In this document: one piece after another, positions 8,882-16,796 of the stretch
Numbering within the stretch: position 1 is the stretch's first letter
Layout: every line of letters starts with the position of its first letter
The notes under the pieces: model-generated
Database searches by the model: none
Told to the model about the DNA's origin: nothing
Seen by the model: only the letters and a program-made list of their open reading frames with translations
Position numbers and translations under genes: made by a program
From: an uncultured Dysgonomonas sp.
GTDB lineage: Bacteria > Bacteroidota > Bacteroidia > Bacteroidales > Dysgonomonadaceae
DNA: 51,635 bases
Direction: 5' to 3'
Assembly (NCBI GenBank): GCA_937995835.1
Contig: CALKIV010000057.1
Coordinates: 1-51,635 of the forward strand

Positions 8882-9178
8882 ATGACAAAAGCAGATCTCG
8901 TTAACGAAATTTCAAAAAATACAGGTATTGACAAAACCACAGTTTTGGCGACAGTTGAGTCATTCATGGAGGTTATCAAAGTATCTCTGAAAGAAGATGA
9001 AAACGTATACCTTAGAGGATTTGGAAGTTTCATCGTGAAGCCTAGAGCTCAAAAAACAGCTCGTAATATTTCAAAAAATACTACGATCATCATTCCGGCT
9101 CACAACATTCCGTCGTTTAAGCCTTCTAAGAGCTTTATCAATAAAGTAAAAGAAAACACTAAAGTTGCTGGAAAATAA
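8882..9178 (+). CDS. HU/IHF-family DNA-binding protein
   Basis: Nucleoid-associated dimeric DNA-bending protein, 98 residues. It begins MTKADLVNEISKNTGIDKTT, has the conserved VYLRGFGSFIVKPRAQKTAR turn, and ends IPAHNIPSFKPSKSFINKVK. The DNA-binding arm here reads NISKNTTIIIPAHNIPSFKPSK, close to HU. The C-terminus is a few residues longer than the typical 90. It precedes the mS38-like mini gene and RNase G. Confidence 0.94.
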   Translation: MTKADLVNEISKNTGIDKTTVLATVESFMEVIKVSLKEDENVYLRGFGSFIVKPRAQKTARNISKNTTIIIPAHNIPSFKPSKSFINKVKENTKVAGK

Positions 9179-9235
9179 TTAACTTTATCCAGTCGCTACA
9201 CTTATAATTTATTAACATTCAAAATACTTGCTAAT

Positions 9236-9328
9236 ATGCCAAGCGGTAAAAAAAGAAAAAGACATAAAATGTCTACGCACAAGCGCAAGAAACGTCTTAG
9301 AAAGAACAGACATAAGAAAAAGAAATAA
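9236..9328 (+). CDS. AURKAIP1/COX24-domain mini protein (mS38-like, probable ribosomal protein)
   Basis: A 30-residue, extremely basic protein, read as MPSGKKRKRHKMSTHKRKKR followed by LRKNRHKKKK and TAA. The pattern K-R-x-H-K-M-x-x-H-K-R-K-K-R is the core of the AURKAIP1/COX24 domain of mitochondrial small-subunit protein mS38. Very short proteins of this type are annotated across Bacteroidetes. It sits 57 bp after the HU gene and 165 bp before rng. Its role is inferred to be ribosomal. It is below the size cut-off of most gene finders, and an overlapping frame at 9228-9461 is a shadow. Confidence 0.85.
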   Translation: MPSGKKRKRHKMSTHKRKKRLRKNRHKKKK

Positions 9329-9357
9329 GTTGATTTCTTGCCTAAAGAAAAAGATAC

Positions 9358-9395
9358 AAGAACAGACCATCAAAGTTTATTTTGGGTTTGTTCTT
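9358..9395 (+). promoter_or_regulatory. Hairpin in the leader between the mini gene and rng
   Basis: Arms aagaacagacc (9358-9368) and ggtttgttctt (9385-9395) pair over 11 bp with one G-U, with a 16-nt loop. A smaller hairpin (ccaga/tctgg) follows at 9429-9446. This could be an attenuator or processing site, or a control element for rng. RNase E autoregulates through its leader in E. coli, but no such evidence exists here. There is no strong U-tract. Confidence 0.4.
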
Positions 9396-9493
9396 TGTCT
9401 ATTTGTACGAACTACATTAAAACCCTATCCAGAGGGCTATATCTGGGCTGAAAAATTATAACAAACATTTTAAATTAACATTAGAAACAAATA

Positions 9494-11068
9494 ATGATAA
9501 GCGAATTAGTAGTCGATGTGCAACACGATGAAGTGTCGATCGCTGTGATTGAAGACAAAAAACTTGTTGAGCTTCAAAAAGAGGGAACAGATGCTTCGTT
9601 TGCTGTAGGCAACATCTATGTCGGACGCATCAAGAAACTGATGCCCGGACTAAATGCTGCATTTGTTGACGTGGGTCATCAAAAGGACGCTTTTCTTCAT
9701 TATTTAGATTTAGGGGCACAATTTACCTCTATTGATAGCTTTCATCAGCAAGCCACAAAAAACAAAGGCAAATTTCCGGATATCCGAAAAATGAAATTAG
9801 CCCCAAGTATACCCAAAGATGGCTCTATCAGTGATGTCTTAAAACAAGGTCAAGAAGTGTTGGTTCAGATTGCAAAAGAACCGATTTCGACAAAAGGACC
9901 ACGACTCACTGCCGAACTATCGCTTGCCGGTCGCTATCTCGTACTTATCCCGTTCAACGATAAGGTTTCAGTTTCGCAAAAGATCAAATCGAAAGAAGAG
10001 CGTGCTCGACTTCGCCAACTTATTCAAAGCATAAAGCCCAAAAACTTTGGGGTGATTGTAAGAACAGTGGCTGAAGGCAAAAAGGTAGTTGATCTTGACA
10101 CCGAACTGAAAGCATTGGTCAGAAGATGGGATGACAATCTTCCAAAAATCCAAAAAACAAAAGCTCCCTCTCTTATCTTTGAAGAGAGAGGAAGAGTAGT
10201 AGCACTACTAAGGGATATTTTCAATCCCACATTTCAGGAAATTCATGTAAACGATCATGATGCGCACAGACAGATTCTAGATTATATATCTTTCATCGCT
10301 CCTGAGAAAAAAGACATTGTAAAGATGTACACAGGAGAACTTCCTATCTTTGACAATTTCAGTGTTACAAAACAAATCAAAGCTCTTTTCGGAAAAACCG
10401 TAACGTTCAGAAATGGTGCATATCTGATCATCGAACATACGGAAGCCCTGCATGTGATAGACGTTAACAGTGGTAACAGATCTAGAAATCCCGAAGCAGG
10501 ACAAGAAAATAACGCATGGGAGGTCAACTCTGCTGCTGCAGAAGAAATTGCCCGACAATTGCGCCTCAGAGATATGGGTGGGATCATCGTAATCGATTTT
10601 ATCGACATGTCTCAAGGAGAAAACAGAAACAAACTTCTGAAAAGAATGCAAGACCTGATGGCTACAGACAGAGCCAAACACAACATATTACCACTAACCA
10701 GATTTGGATTAATGCAGATTACCAGACAAAGGGTTCGCCCTGAAATGGAAATTTCGACAACAGAGATTTGTCCTGCATGTTTTGGAAAAGGAGAGATAAG
10801 ACCATCCATTCTCTTTACTGATACATTGAGAATGAAAATTAGCTATCTAGTAAACAATCTAGATATAAAGAAATTCACCCTACATGTCCACCCATACGTG
10901 GCAGCATTCATCAACCAAGGCTTTATTTCGATAAAGAAAAAATGGAGATGGAGATATGGTAGAGGAATTAAGATTATTCCTAATCAAAATCTTGCTTTCT
11001 TAGAATACTATTTCTTTGACGAACACAACGAAGAAATAGATATGAAACAGGACTTTGAAGTAAAATAA
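9494..11068 (+). CDS. rng: Ribonuclease G/E family endoribonuclease
   Basis: Single-strand-specific endoribonuclease for rRNA maturation and mRNA decay, 524 residues. The N-terminal S1-type domain includes VGRIKKLMPGLNAAFVDVGH and AFLHYLDLG. The catalytic Asp residues sit in HVIDVNSGN and IIVIDFIDMSQ. The Zn-link cysteines are in CPACFGKG (CPxCxGxG). There is no long C-terminal degradosome scaffold, so the protein is RNase G-like in size. It is the last gene of the HU-mini gene-rng run and is followed by a strong terminator. Confidence 0.95.
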   Translation: MISELVVDVQHDEVSIAVIEDKKLVELQKEGTDASFAVGNIYVGRIKKLMPGLNAAFVDVGHQKDAFLHYLDLGAQFTSIDSFHQQATKNKGKFPDIRKMKLAPSIPKDGSISDVLKQGQEVLVQIAKEPISTKGPRLTAELSLAGRYLVLIPFNDKVSVSQKIKSKEERARLRQLIQSIKPKNFGVIVRTVAEGKKVVDLDTELKALVRRWDDNLPKIQKTKAPSLIFEERGRVVALLRDIFNPTFQEIHVNDHDAHRQILDYISFIAPEKKDIVKMYTGELPIFDNFSVTKQIKALFGKTVTFRNGAYLIIEHTEALHVIDVNSGNRSRNPEAGQENNAWEVNSAAAEEIARQLRLRDMGGIIVIDFIDMSQGENRNKLLKRMQDLMATDRAKHNILPLTRFGLMQITRQRVRPEMEISTTEICPACFGKGEIRPSILFTDTLRMKISYLVNNLDIKKFTLHVHPYVAAFINQGFISIKKKWRWRYGRGIKIIPNQNLAFLEYYFFDEHNEEIDMKQDFEVK

Positions 11069-11102
11069 CAGTTCGCACTATTGCACTGTGAATATTTTAA
11101 AT

Positions 11103-11150
11103 AATCCCCCAAAACAGCATTTTATATTGTTTTGGGGGATTTTCTTGTCT
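11103..11150 (+). terminator. Rho-independent terminator of rng
   Basis: Stem arms aatcccccaaaaca (11103-11116) and tgttttgggggatt (11129-11142) are perfectly complementary. The loop is 12 nt and a T-rich stretch follows. It lies 34 bp after the rng stop. Confidence 0.85.
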
Positions 11151-11235
11151 TTTGTAGAACTTTATCTACACAAATGATGTTATAATAGAAAACCAGAGCA
11201 ATTCTGAAACGGAAAGCTCAATAAAAACACAACAT

Positions 11236-11664
11236 ATGCTTAATAATATACTAGAAACCGTAAAAGAAATAGCTACGAACACAGTTAACAATAACACTGA
11301 TGTACCCGCTGACAAAAAAAACTTAGTTGTAAACACTGCTACCGACTCTATAGCAAGTGGATTGATGGATAATATTGGAGACCTTGCTGGTCTATTTGCA
11401 GGCAAAGGAGGCAATAATGCTATCATGGGCACCATACAAAAAACTGTAGTAAACGCTCTGATGCAAAAGGCCGGACTAAACTCTGGCATTGCAACTAACC
11501 TTGTATCCACACTACTACCTGCTGTAATAAGTGCTTTGAGTGGTAAAATAGATAATAAAGAGGGAGGCTTTAGCCTCGAGTCTGTTTTAGGGGCTCTTGG
11601 AGGAGACAAAAAAGGTTCAGGTCTGGGAGACGCACTTAGCTCCTTGGGAAAACTATTCGGATAA
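11236..11664 (+). CDS. Small glycine-rich protein of unknown function (DUF937-like?)
   Basis: 142 residues without signal peptide or strong membrane helix. It is made of alternating amphipathic helices and glycine-rich turns (LAGLFAGKGGNNA; LGALGGDKKGSGLGDALSSL). The pattern NxAxxxVxxxLPAVISALSGK resembles the DUF937/YidB-type proteins found in many bacteria, but I cannot confirm that without a profile search. The frame on the other strand (11166-11609) is a shadow produced by codon bias. It is a single gene after the rng terminator. Confidence 0.7.
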   Translation: MLNNILETVKEIATNTVNNNTDVPADKKNLVVNTATDSIASGLMDNIGDLAGLFAGKGGNNAIMGTIQKTVVNALMQKAGLNSGIATNLVSTLLPAVISALSGKIDNKEGGFSLESVLGALGGDKKGSGLGDALSSLGKLFG

Positions 11665-11810
11665 AGAAAGAATATATCTCATAGACACTAACTGCAGAGT
11701 AGAGCAAAACTAAAAATTCTCGTTCCAACCTTGATACAAAACATCTACTCTGTGGTTATTTTCACTTAAAAGTGGCAAATAAAAAATAAACCATATTCCG
11801 TTTATAATCA

Positions 11811-11850
11811 AAAGACTTTTCTTCGACTAGAGTGTCGAAGAAAAGTCTTT
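11811..11850. terminator. Perfect 17-bp hairpin between two small genes
   Basis: Arms aaagacttttcttcgac (11811-11827) and gtcgaagaaaagtcttt (11834-11850) flank a 6-nt loop. No long U-tract follows on either strand. A weaker pair (cagagtaga at 11695-11703 with tctactctg at 11744-11752) lies upstream. It probably ends the transcript of the 11236-11664 gene or shields the next one, but its length and perfection also fit a regulatory RNA or a protein site. Confidence 0.5.
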
Positions 11851-11920
11851 AACAAATAGGACCTTTTAGATAGAAATAGAATTACTACCTTAGCACTTAT
11901 AAAAACTTAACTCACAAAAA

Positions 11921-12412
11921 ATGAAAAAATTATTAGCCATCTTATTACTTACAGGCACCCTATTTGCTTCATGCAACACCAAAAGTACGTCTAAATCTGA
12001 CGAAAATGCCATAGCTGAGCAAACAGAACTAGCTAAAAGTTCTGACGTTGTTCCTTTTACCGAAGCTAAAAGATATTTTGCAAACAACACCTACAAAGAA
12101 GCAGAAGTGAAAAAAATCACTAATCAGGAAGAGTTTGACTCAATCTTCAGTCCTTCACCAGTAATGGGCAAGGATGGGGAGCCCACCACCATTGACTTCA
12201 GCAACAACTATGTGCTTGCCATCATTGAAGCAGAATCAAATAAGACTCCTGAGATCATTGTGAACACATTAAAACAAGAGGATAATGTGATTCTGTTAGA
12301 CTATTCTCTTGTCAACAAAGAAGAAACCACCTTTACGATAAAGCCTACTATGATCCTCATCATCGACAATAAGTATCAAGGAGAACTAAAGTCTATAAAA
12401 ACAGAAAAATAA
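11921..12412 (+). CDS. Putative lipoprotein of unknown function
   Basis: 163 residues. The first 18 form a lipoprotein signal (KKLLAILLLTGTLFASC) with C18 as the likely lipidated residue. A Ser/Thr/Lys/Asp-rich linker follows, which would suit surface export in Bacteroidetes. The remainder is a mixed alpha/beta domain (NNYVLAIIEAESNKTPEIIV; TFTIKPTMILIIDNKY). I do not recognise the family. It has its own terminator (12440-12470) and appears monocistronic. Confidence 0.75.
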   Translation: MKKLLAILLLTGTLFASCNTKSTSKSDENAIAEQTELAKSSDVVPFTEAKRYFANNTYKEAEVKKITNQEEFDSIFSPSPVMGKDGEPTTIDFSNNYVLAIIEAESNKTPEIIVNTLKQEDNVILLDYSLVNKEETTFTIKPTMILIIDNKYQGELKSIKTEK

Positions 12413-12439
12413 CACGATTTCACAACACCCCGAATACGA

Positions 12440-12470
12440 AGAGAGGCTTTTAAAGGCCTCTCTTTTTTTG
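12440..12470 (+). terminator. Rho-independent terminator after the lipoprotein gene
   Basis: Stem agagaggc (12440-12447) with gcctctct (12456-12463), loop ttttaaag, followed by a run of T. This is a textbook intrinsic terminator 27 bp after the stop codon. Confidence 0.88.
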
Positions 12471-12507
12471 TATCTAGGACATAAATAGATATTTAAAAGT
12501 AACTCTT

Positions 12508-12543
12508 AATTACCCCTCCAATTGGTAATTTTTATTAGCTTTA
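12508..12543 (+). promoter_or_regulatory. Candidate promoter with overlapping operator-like inverted repeat
   Basis: Inverted repeat aattacc (12508-12514) and ggtaatt (12524-12530) encloses a second palindrome, ccaattgg (12518-12525). Six bp further, TAGCTTTA (12536-12543) differs by one base from TAnnTTTG. The repeat therefore lies over the -33/spacer region of the probable promoter of the 12573 gene, where a repressor would act. Function is inferred. Confidence 0.45.
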
Positions 12544-12572
12544 TAAAATATTAATTAAAACAAACACACATT

Positions 12573-13214
12573 ATGCAAGCACCTGTCAAATTATCTGTTG
12601 GAGAAGTTCTCCAAGAGGGAGTAGCATTTGGACTGAAAAATGCACTTTCTATCATCGGAGCCATCCTACTATGGCTTCTTACCTGTTGGATTCCTTATCT
12701 TAATGTAGGAACTACTATTGCCCTAAATTCCATCCCATTAGCTTTGAGCAAAGGAAAGGTGATATCACCAACCTTCATTTTCGAAAACAAATACAGGAAA
12801 TATATGGGCGAATATTTTAGCTTAATGGGCTTGATGCTCATCGCTATTATTCCTGCTTTCACATTCCTTATTATCCCAGCCATCATAATCTCTATCAGCT
12901 GGTCCTTGAGCCTATATCTATTATTAGACAAGGGAATCAACCCTAGCGAAGCTATGATGCAAAGCAACAAAGCCACTTATGGACATAAGCTAAACATTTT
13001 CTTGATCTCACTCATCCTTACCGTAGCTCTTGTAGTGTTGATGGTTATATTCAAGATGTTAGGAGTAGTTGGATCCATCCTTCTTTTCATTACCATGATT
13101 TGCTTCCTTGTCATCAGCATGGGCTGTCAAGCATCTATTTACAAAAAACTAGTTCTTGACAGAGATCTCGATTCCATAGAGATCAATGACAATAAAGAAC
13201 CTCTCTTTGACTAA
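12573..13214 (+). CDS. Multi-spanning membrane protein of unknown function
   Basis: 213 residues with about five hydrophobic segments: AFGLKNALSIIGAILLWLLT, the FSLMGLMLIAIIPAFTFLII region, the following LLD loop, ISLILTVALVVLMVIF and SILLFITMICFLVISMG. The loop GINPSEAMMQSNKATYGHK resembles the 'SxxxxKG' loop of DUF975/GDPD-membrane-like proteins, so it may be a distant relative. The C-terminus is acidic and cytoplasmic. It converges on the ABC export operon with a shared terminator between them. Confidence 0.72.
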   Translation: MQAPVKLSVGEVLQEGVAFGLKNALSIIGAILLWLLTCWIPYLNVGTTIALNSIPLALSKGKVISPTFIFENKYRKYMGEYFSLMGLMLIAIIPAFTFLIIPAIIISISWSLSLYLLLDKGINPSEAMMQSNKATYGHKLNIFLISLILTVALVVLMVIFKMLGVVGSILLFITMICFLVISMGCQASIYKKLVLDRDLDSIEINDNKEPLFD

Positions 13215-13239
13215 CATAAGAAGAGTATACTAAAATACA

Positions 13240-13276
13240 AAAAGAGATGATAAACAGTTTATCATCTCTTTTTATT
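13240..13276. terminator. Bidirectional terminator between convergent genes
   Basis: Arms aaaagagatgataaac (13240-13255) and gtttatcatctctttt (13257-13272) are perfect inverted copies around one base, with A-rich and T-rich flanks. It separates the membrane-protein gene (plus) from the ABC-2 permease operon (minus) and can serve both strands. Confidence 0.85.
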
Positions 13277-13300
13277 TTTCTCTAATTTATAGTCTAAGTC

Positions 13301-14500
13301 TTATTTCCCTAAATGCTTCGGGTCGTAATTTTTTATCCACCACAAATACATCATTGTGGCTGTAACCCAATAGATACCGGCCTGAATCCAGAGGGCAATA
13401 TACTCATACCAAACCTCGGGCAAGGTTGCTCCCATGGTGTTAATCTTAATAAAGCCATGAATGCCCGGAGTGGAAGGGAAAATATATGCTAATGCTTTCA
13501 ATTCGGGCGGTATACTAACCCACGGCCAAGATATACCTGAAAGAAAGAGAAACAGTACACTAGTAAACACGAACAAAAGCATTGCAAACTCCCTCTGCGA
13601 GCAAAAATAAGATATCGTCATACAGAAGAATGTGGCTGCAAACAAAAACGGTTGCATGAAAATCAATATGGTTATAGGATCACCTATTTGTGGCAGATTG
13701 AAGATATAAGGAACAATACCTAATATCCAATATGCCAAAACAGAGTAGATAGCTCCATAACACAGTGCCTTGCCCACCGTCAATTTGAAAGGACCTACAA
13801 TCGTACCCTCTTTGGTATGAGAGGCCAATGTAAAGGTTTTTCTGTCTTTATGAGTTCCTACAAGGGTAGAGATCCCCAAAAACATCGTCTGTTGTATGAT
13901 TAAAACCAACACAGCAGGTATTAGGAAGCTCGCAAACCCATTAGAGTGATTGTATAGAGGAATCCATTCATTGATTACCGCTTCCATGGTTATTTCATCT
14001 TCTGCTTGACTCTTAAAGCCCGCTTCTTCCACACGAATATCTGCACCCATCGAGAGCGAAACCTCGGTCACAGGCAGCAGCATATTCTTGTAATACAACA
14101 AGCTATTGACATCAGCAAAAACCATCACATTGGCTTGCTCATGACGATGTATCTTCTTACTAAAGTCTCTAGGGAAATAAAGTATTCCTGTTACCTCTCT
14201 ACTACTCATCATTTGCTTAGCTTCTTCCATATCTGAAGCATAACCTACAATCTGAGCATCAGGAGTGCCATCAACTTTTCTTGTGAAACTTCGTGCCAGA
14301 GAAGAGCTAGACTCATCTACAACTACCATTTTCACATTTCTTGCCACCTCATTATCGTAAATAAAAGTGTAAAGCAATGGATAAGCAAAAGGCACGATAA
14401 GAAAGAGCAAAACAACTGCCGGGTCTCTAAATACCACCAGCATTTCGTTTTTGCAAACGTAATAGATATCAAATAGCTCTCTCTTTATTATTTTAAACAT
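13301..14500 (-). CDS. ABC-2 type transporter permease (export operon, second permease)
   Basis: Inner-membrane permease, 399 residues. One helix lies near the N-terminus (PAVVLLFLIVPFAYPLLYTF), then a large periplasmic domain with VVVDESSSSLARSFTRKVDG, then five helices in the C-terminal half (LIPAVLVLIIQQTMFLGIST onwards). This is the ABC2_membrane_3 layout of YbhR/YhhJ-type drug exporters. It lies 59 bp after a second permease of the same type, so the two probably form a heterodimer. No ABC ATPase gene is next to them. Confidence 0.88.
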   Translation of the reverse strand: MFKIIKRELFDIYYVCKNEMLVVFRDPAVVLLFLIVPFAYPLLYTFIYDNEVARNVKMVVVDESSSSLARSFTRKVDGTPDAQIVGYASDMEEAKQMMSSREVTGILYFPRDFSKKIHRHEQANVMVFADVNSLLYYKNMLLPVTEVSLSMGADIRVEEAGFKSQAEDEITMEAVINEWIPLYNHSNGFASFLIPAVLVLIIQQTMFLGISTLVGTHKDRKTFTLASHTKEGTIVGPFKLTVGKALCYGAIYSVLAYWILGIVPYIFNLPQIGDPITILIFMQPFLFAATFFCMTISYFCSQREFAMLLFVFTSVLFLFLSGISWPWVSIPPELKALAYIFPSTPGIHGFIKINTMGATLPEVWYEYIALWIQAGIYWVTATMMYLWWIKNYDPKHLGK

Positions 14501-14559
14501 ACGTTCTTATTTTATTCTTATTGAGCATAAAAAATCAAAACCTATCTCAATTTCCTCTT

Positions 14560-15729
14560 TTATGGCTCATATTCGTCATACTGTATAATCTTGCGTGCAT
14601 GACTGTAACACAAGAGACCAATAAACACAAAGCCCATAAGTGCTAAATAGTATTTCAGCGAATATTCTAATGCAAAGCCATTCAATGCCTGATCTCCATA
14701 AATATAATAGAAGAATTTAGCAGGATAGATGTGTGCCAAAGCTGACAAACTAGGATGCATGGATGGCGATGGGAATGAGAAGCCTACTACAGAAAAGGCA
14801 AGCATACCCATCAACGATGCCGCACTCAGCGTAAAGCGATAGTTTCGGAAAACAGCAAACAAAATCACACCTAAAGACTGTGACGCCAGAATTAGCAACA
14901 AATAGTTGAAAAACATTGGAAGAAAACCATTTTTCAAAGGATACTTTCCGTAGAAAAAGAAGATGGACATGTATAACATGGCTATCATCAGAAAGACAAG
15001 CGTATTGGGCAACAACTTGCCAAACATAAGTTTCCACGACGAACCTCCTGCCATTTGCACCAACCGCTCTCCATTTCGTTCTTTAACTTCACGTCCCAGA
15101 CCTGAGACTGTAAACAGCAAAATCAGCAGTTGCAACATACAGGGCTGAATAATATTATTCAGAATCACAGAATAATTCAAGTAGGGATTATTCTGTGGTC
15201 GAGCACTAACCTGTATAGGCGACACCACCGGCATTATTTGCAATTCGGAATATCCTTTGGCTGTACCCACTTTCAAGCCCACAGCTGCCGAAGCAAGCGT
15301 TGAAATCGTTTTCAAATCTTGAAAAAGCAAAGAGCCTGAGATAAAAAAGGCATTATTGGTATAATAAACCAACTTAGGCTGACTACCCGATTGAGCATCT
15401 GCTGTAAAATCCTTGGGAATGGTCAAAAAAGCGTAAATCTCCATTTTCTCCATTCTTTCTCTCGCTTCTCTGAACGATAAACTTTTATATTTTATGTCTG
15501 TTCGTGAAAAAGCATCCAACTGACGAACAAGTGACCTAGAAGTAGCGGTATTGTCTAAATCCACAATCGCAATCGGCATCTTCTGAGGCAAGCCTTCGTT
15601 CATCATAAACATGAGCGTAGCAAGCGAGATGAGTGTAGCACAAATTACTCCCCAGATATAAATCTTAGAAGTAGCAATGCCATACAGCTCATACTTGAAC
15701 ACAGCCCAAAAGCCCGTTTCGTGCCTCAT
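14560..15729 (-). CDS. ABC-2 type transporter permease (export operon, first permease)
   Basis: 389 residues with the same architecture as its neighbour: an N-terminal helix (YIWGVICATLISLATLMFMM), a periplasmic domain starting IAIVDLDNTATSRSLVRQLD, and five C-terminal helices. The segment VKERNGERLVQMAGGSSWKL is the cytoplasmic coupling region typical of ABC-2 permeases. It begins 6 bp after the HlyD-type gene, which implies one transcript. The two permeases are similar in plan and probably arose by duplication. Confidence 0.88.
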   Translation of the reverse strand: MRHETGFWAVFKYELYGIATSKIYIWGVICATLISLATLMFMMNEGLPQKMPIAIVDLDNTATSRSLVRQLDAFSRTDIKYKSLSFREARERMEKMEIYAFLTIPKDFTADAQSGSQPKLVYYTNNAFFISGSLLFQDLKTISTLASAAVGLKVGTAKGYSELQIMPVVSPIQVSARPQNNPYLNYSVILNNIIQPCMLQLLILLFTVSGLGREVKERNGERLVQMAGGSSWKLMFGKLLPNTLVFLMIAMLYMSIFFFYGKYPLKNGFLPMFFNYLLLILASQSLGVILFAVFRNYRFTLSAASLMGMLAFSVVGFSFPSPSMHPSLSALAHIYPAKFFYYIYGDQALNGFALEYSLKYYLALMGFVFIGLLCYSHARKIIQYDEYEP

Positions 15730-15735
15730 CTGAAT

Positions 15736-16722
15736 TTATTTTTCATTGATTATTAGTGACATTCCAGGAATAACATCTACTGTATTGTCTACAAATCTGG
15801 CTCTGACCTCAAAAGTCTTTCTATCATATTGCCCTACTATTTTTGTAGCCTTCCATGCAGCATATGAACCTAAATCTTTGATGTAATAGATTTTCATTTC
15901 CACATCTTGATCCAATCCAGGCACATACACCTTAACGACATCTCCATTTTTGTATTTTGACAATCTGTCTTCTGTTATATTAAAAGCTCCCCACTTGTCC
16001 GTCAAGTCTGCCACATTCATGATAGGAGCACCTGTACCTACAAGTTCACCTACATTCGGAAACTTTTCACTAATACGTCCATCCAATGGAGAAATCAGGT
16101 AACTTTCTTCTATATACGATTCCACCTCGGCCACTGCACCTTTGGCTTGCTCCACCAAGGCCATTGCAGCTTCTTTATCCTCTCGTTGAGCTCCATTGAC
16201 AGCCATATCATATTGCGATTTGGCCGCTTTCTCTGTTGCAATCGAAGCTTTCAGATTTGCTTCAGCCTCGTCTCTTTTTTGAGCAGTGATCACCCCTTTA
16301 TTGAAAAGATTTTGAACTCTGTCAAAAGATTTTTGAGCAATGTCTACCCCTGCTATCGATTTTTGCCACATTTCATAAGCTCCTTGTATTTGCTCGATAC
16401 GAGTGCCAGTAATCGCTTTCTGATTTTGTGCCAAGGCTGCCATCTTCACAGCTTGTGCTTGTGCCAGCTTTGCATTTATATCGGGTGTGCTGAGTACAGC
16501 CAAGGTGTCTCCTTTACGCACAATTGATCCTTCTTCTACGAAGAATTTGGCAATACGCCCAGGAACTTTGCTCGAGATACGTACTTCTGTCACCTCTGCC
16601 TCTCCTTGAATGATATTGTCCTCATGTCGTAAAAACAAAAAACCATAGAGCGCAACACCAATGATGATTGCCGCAAAGATGAGGATGGGTATCAATTTTG
16701 ACCCTGAATTCTTATTTTCCAT
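15736..16722 (-). CDS. HlyD-family periplasmic adaptor (membrane fusion protein)
   Basis: Bridges inner-membrane permeases and the TolC-like channel. 328 residues: an N-terminal anchor helix (LIPILIFAAIIIGVALYGFL), a lipoyl half-motif (VRISSKVPGRIAKFFVEEGS), a coiled-coil hairpin from about residues 80 to 200 rich in Ala/Glu/Lys, the second lipoyl half (DGRISEKFPNVGELV), and beta-barrel domains to the end. It is close to YhiI/EmrA-type adaptors. It lies between tolC-like (74 bp) and permease (6 bp) genes. Confidence 0.92.
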   Translation of the reverse strand: MENKNSGSKLIPILIFAAIIIGVALYGFLFLRHEDNIIQGEAEVTEVRISSKVPGRIAKFFVEEGSIVRKGDTLAVLSTPDINAKLAQAQAVKMAALAQNQKAITGTRIEQIQGAYEMWQKSIAGVDIAQKSFDRVQNLFNKGVITAQKRDEAEANLKASIATEKAAKSQYDMAVNGAQREDKEAAMALVEQAKGAVAEVESYIEESYLISPLDGRISEKFPNVGELVGTGAPIMNVADLTDKWGAFNITEDRLSKYKNGDVVKVYVPGLDQDVEMKIYYIKDLGSYAAWKATKIVGQYDRKTFEVRARFVDNTVDVIPGMSLIINEK

Positions 16723-16796
16723 ACAATTATATTTGTTTTATTTTTTCTGATTATATTATCAATGCCTTATAAAAGCCTTGCTTATAAAGCAATCGA

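Noticed and set aside
9228..9461. 77-codon frame overlapping the mini ribosomal gene
   Set aside because: It is out of frame with the conserved AURKAIP1/COX24-like peptide and reads through the leader of rng.
10277..10681. 134-codon open frame antisense to rng
   Set aside because: It falls in the conserved catalytic region of RNase G and has no recognisable domain.
11166..11609. 147-codon open frame on the minus strand opposite the glycine-rich protein
   Set aside because: The plus-strand frame follows a terminator and has a normal start; the minus frame is Ser/Pro/Leu-rich and typical of a shadow.
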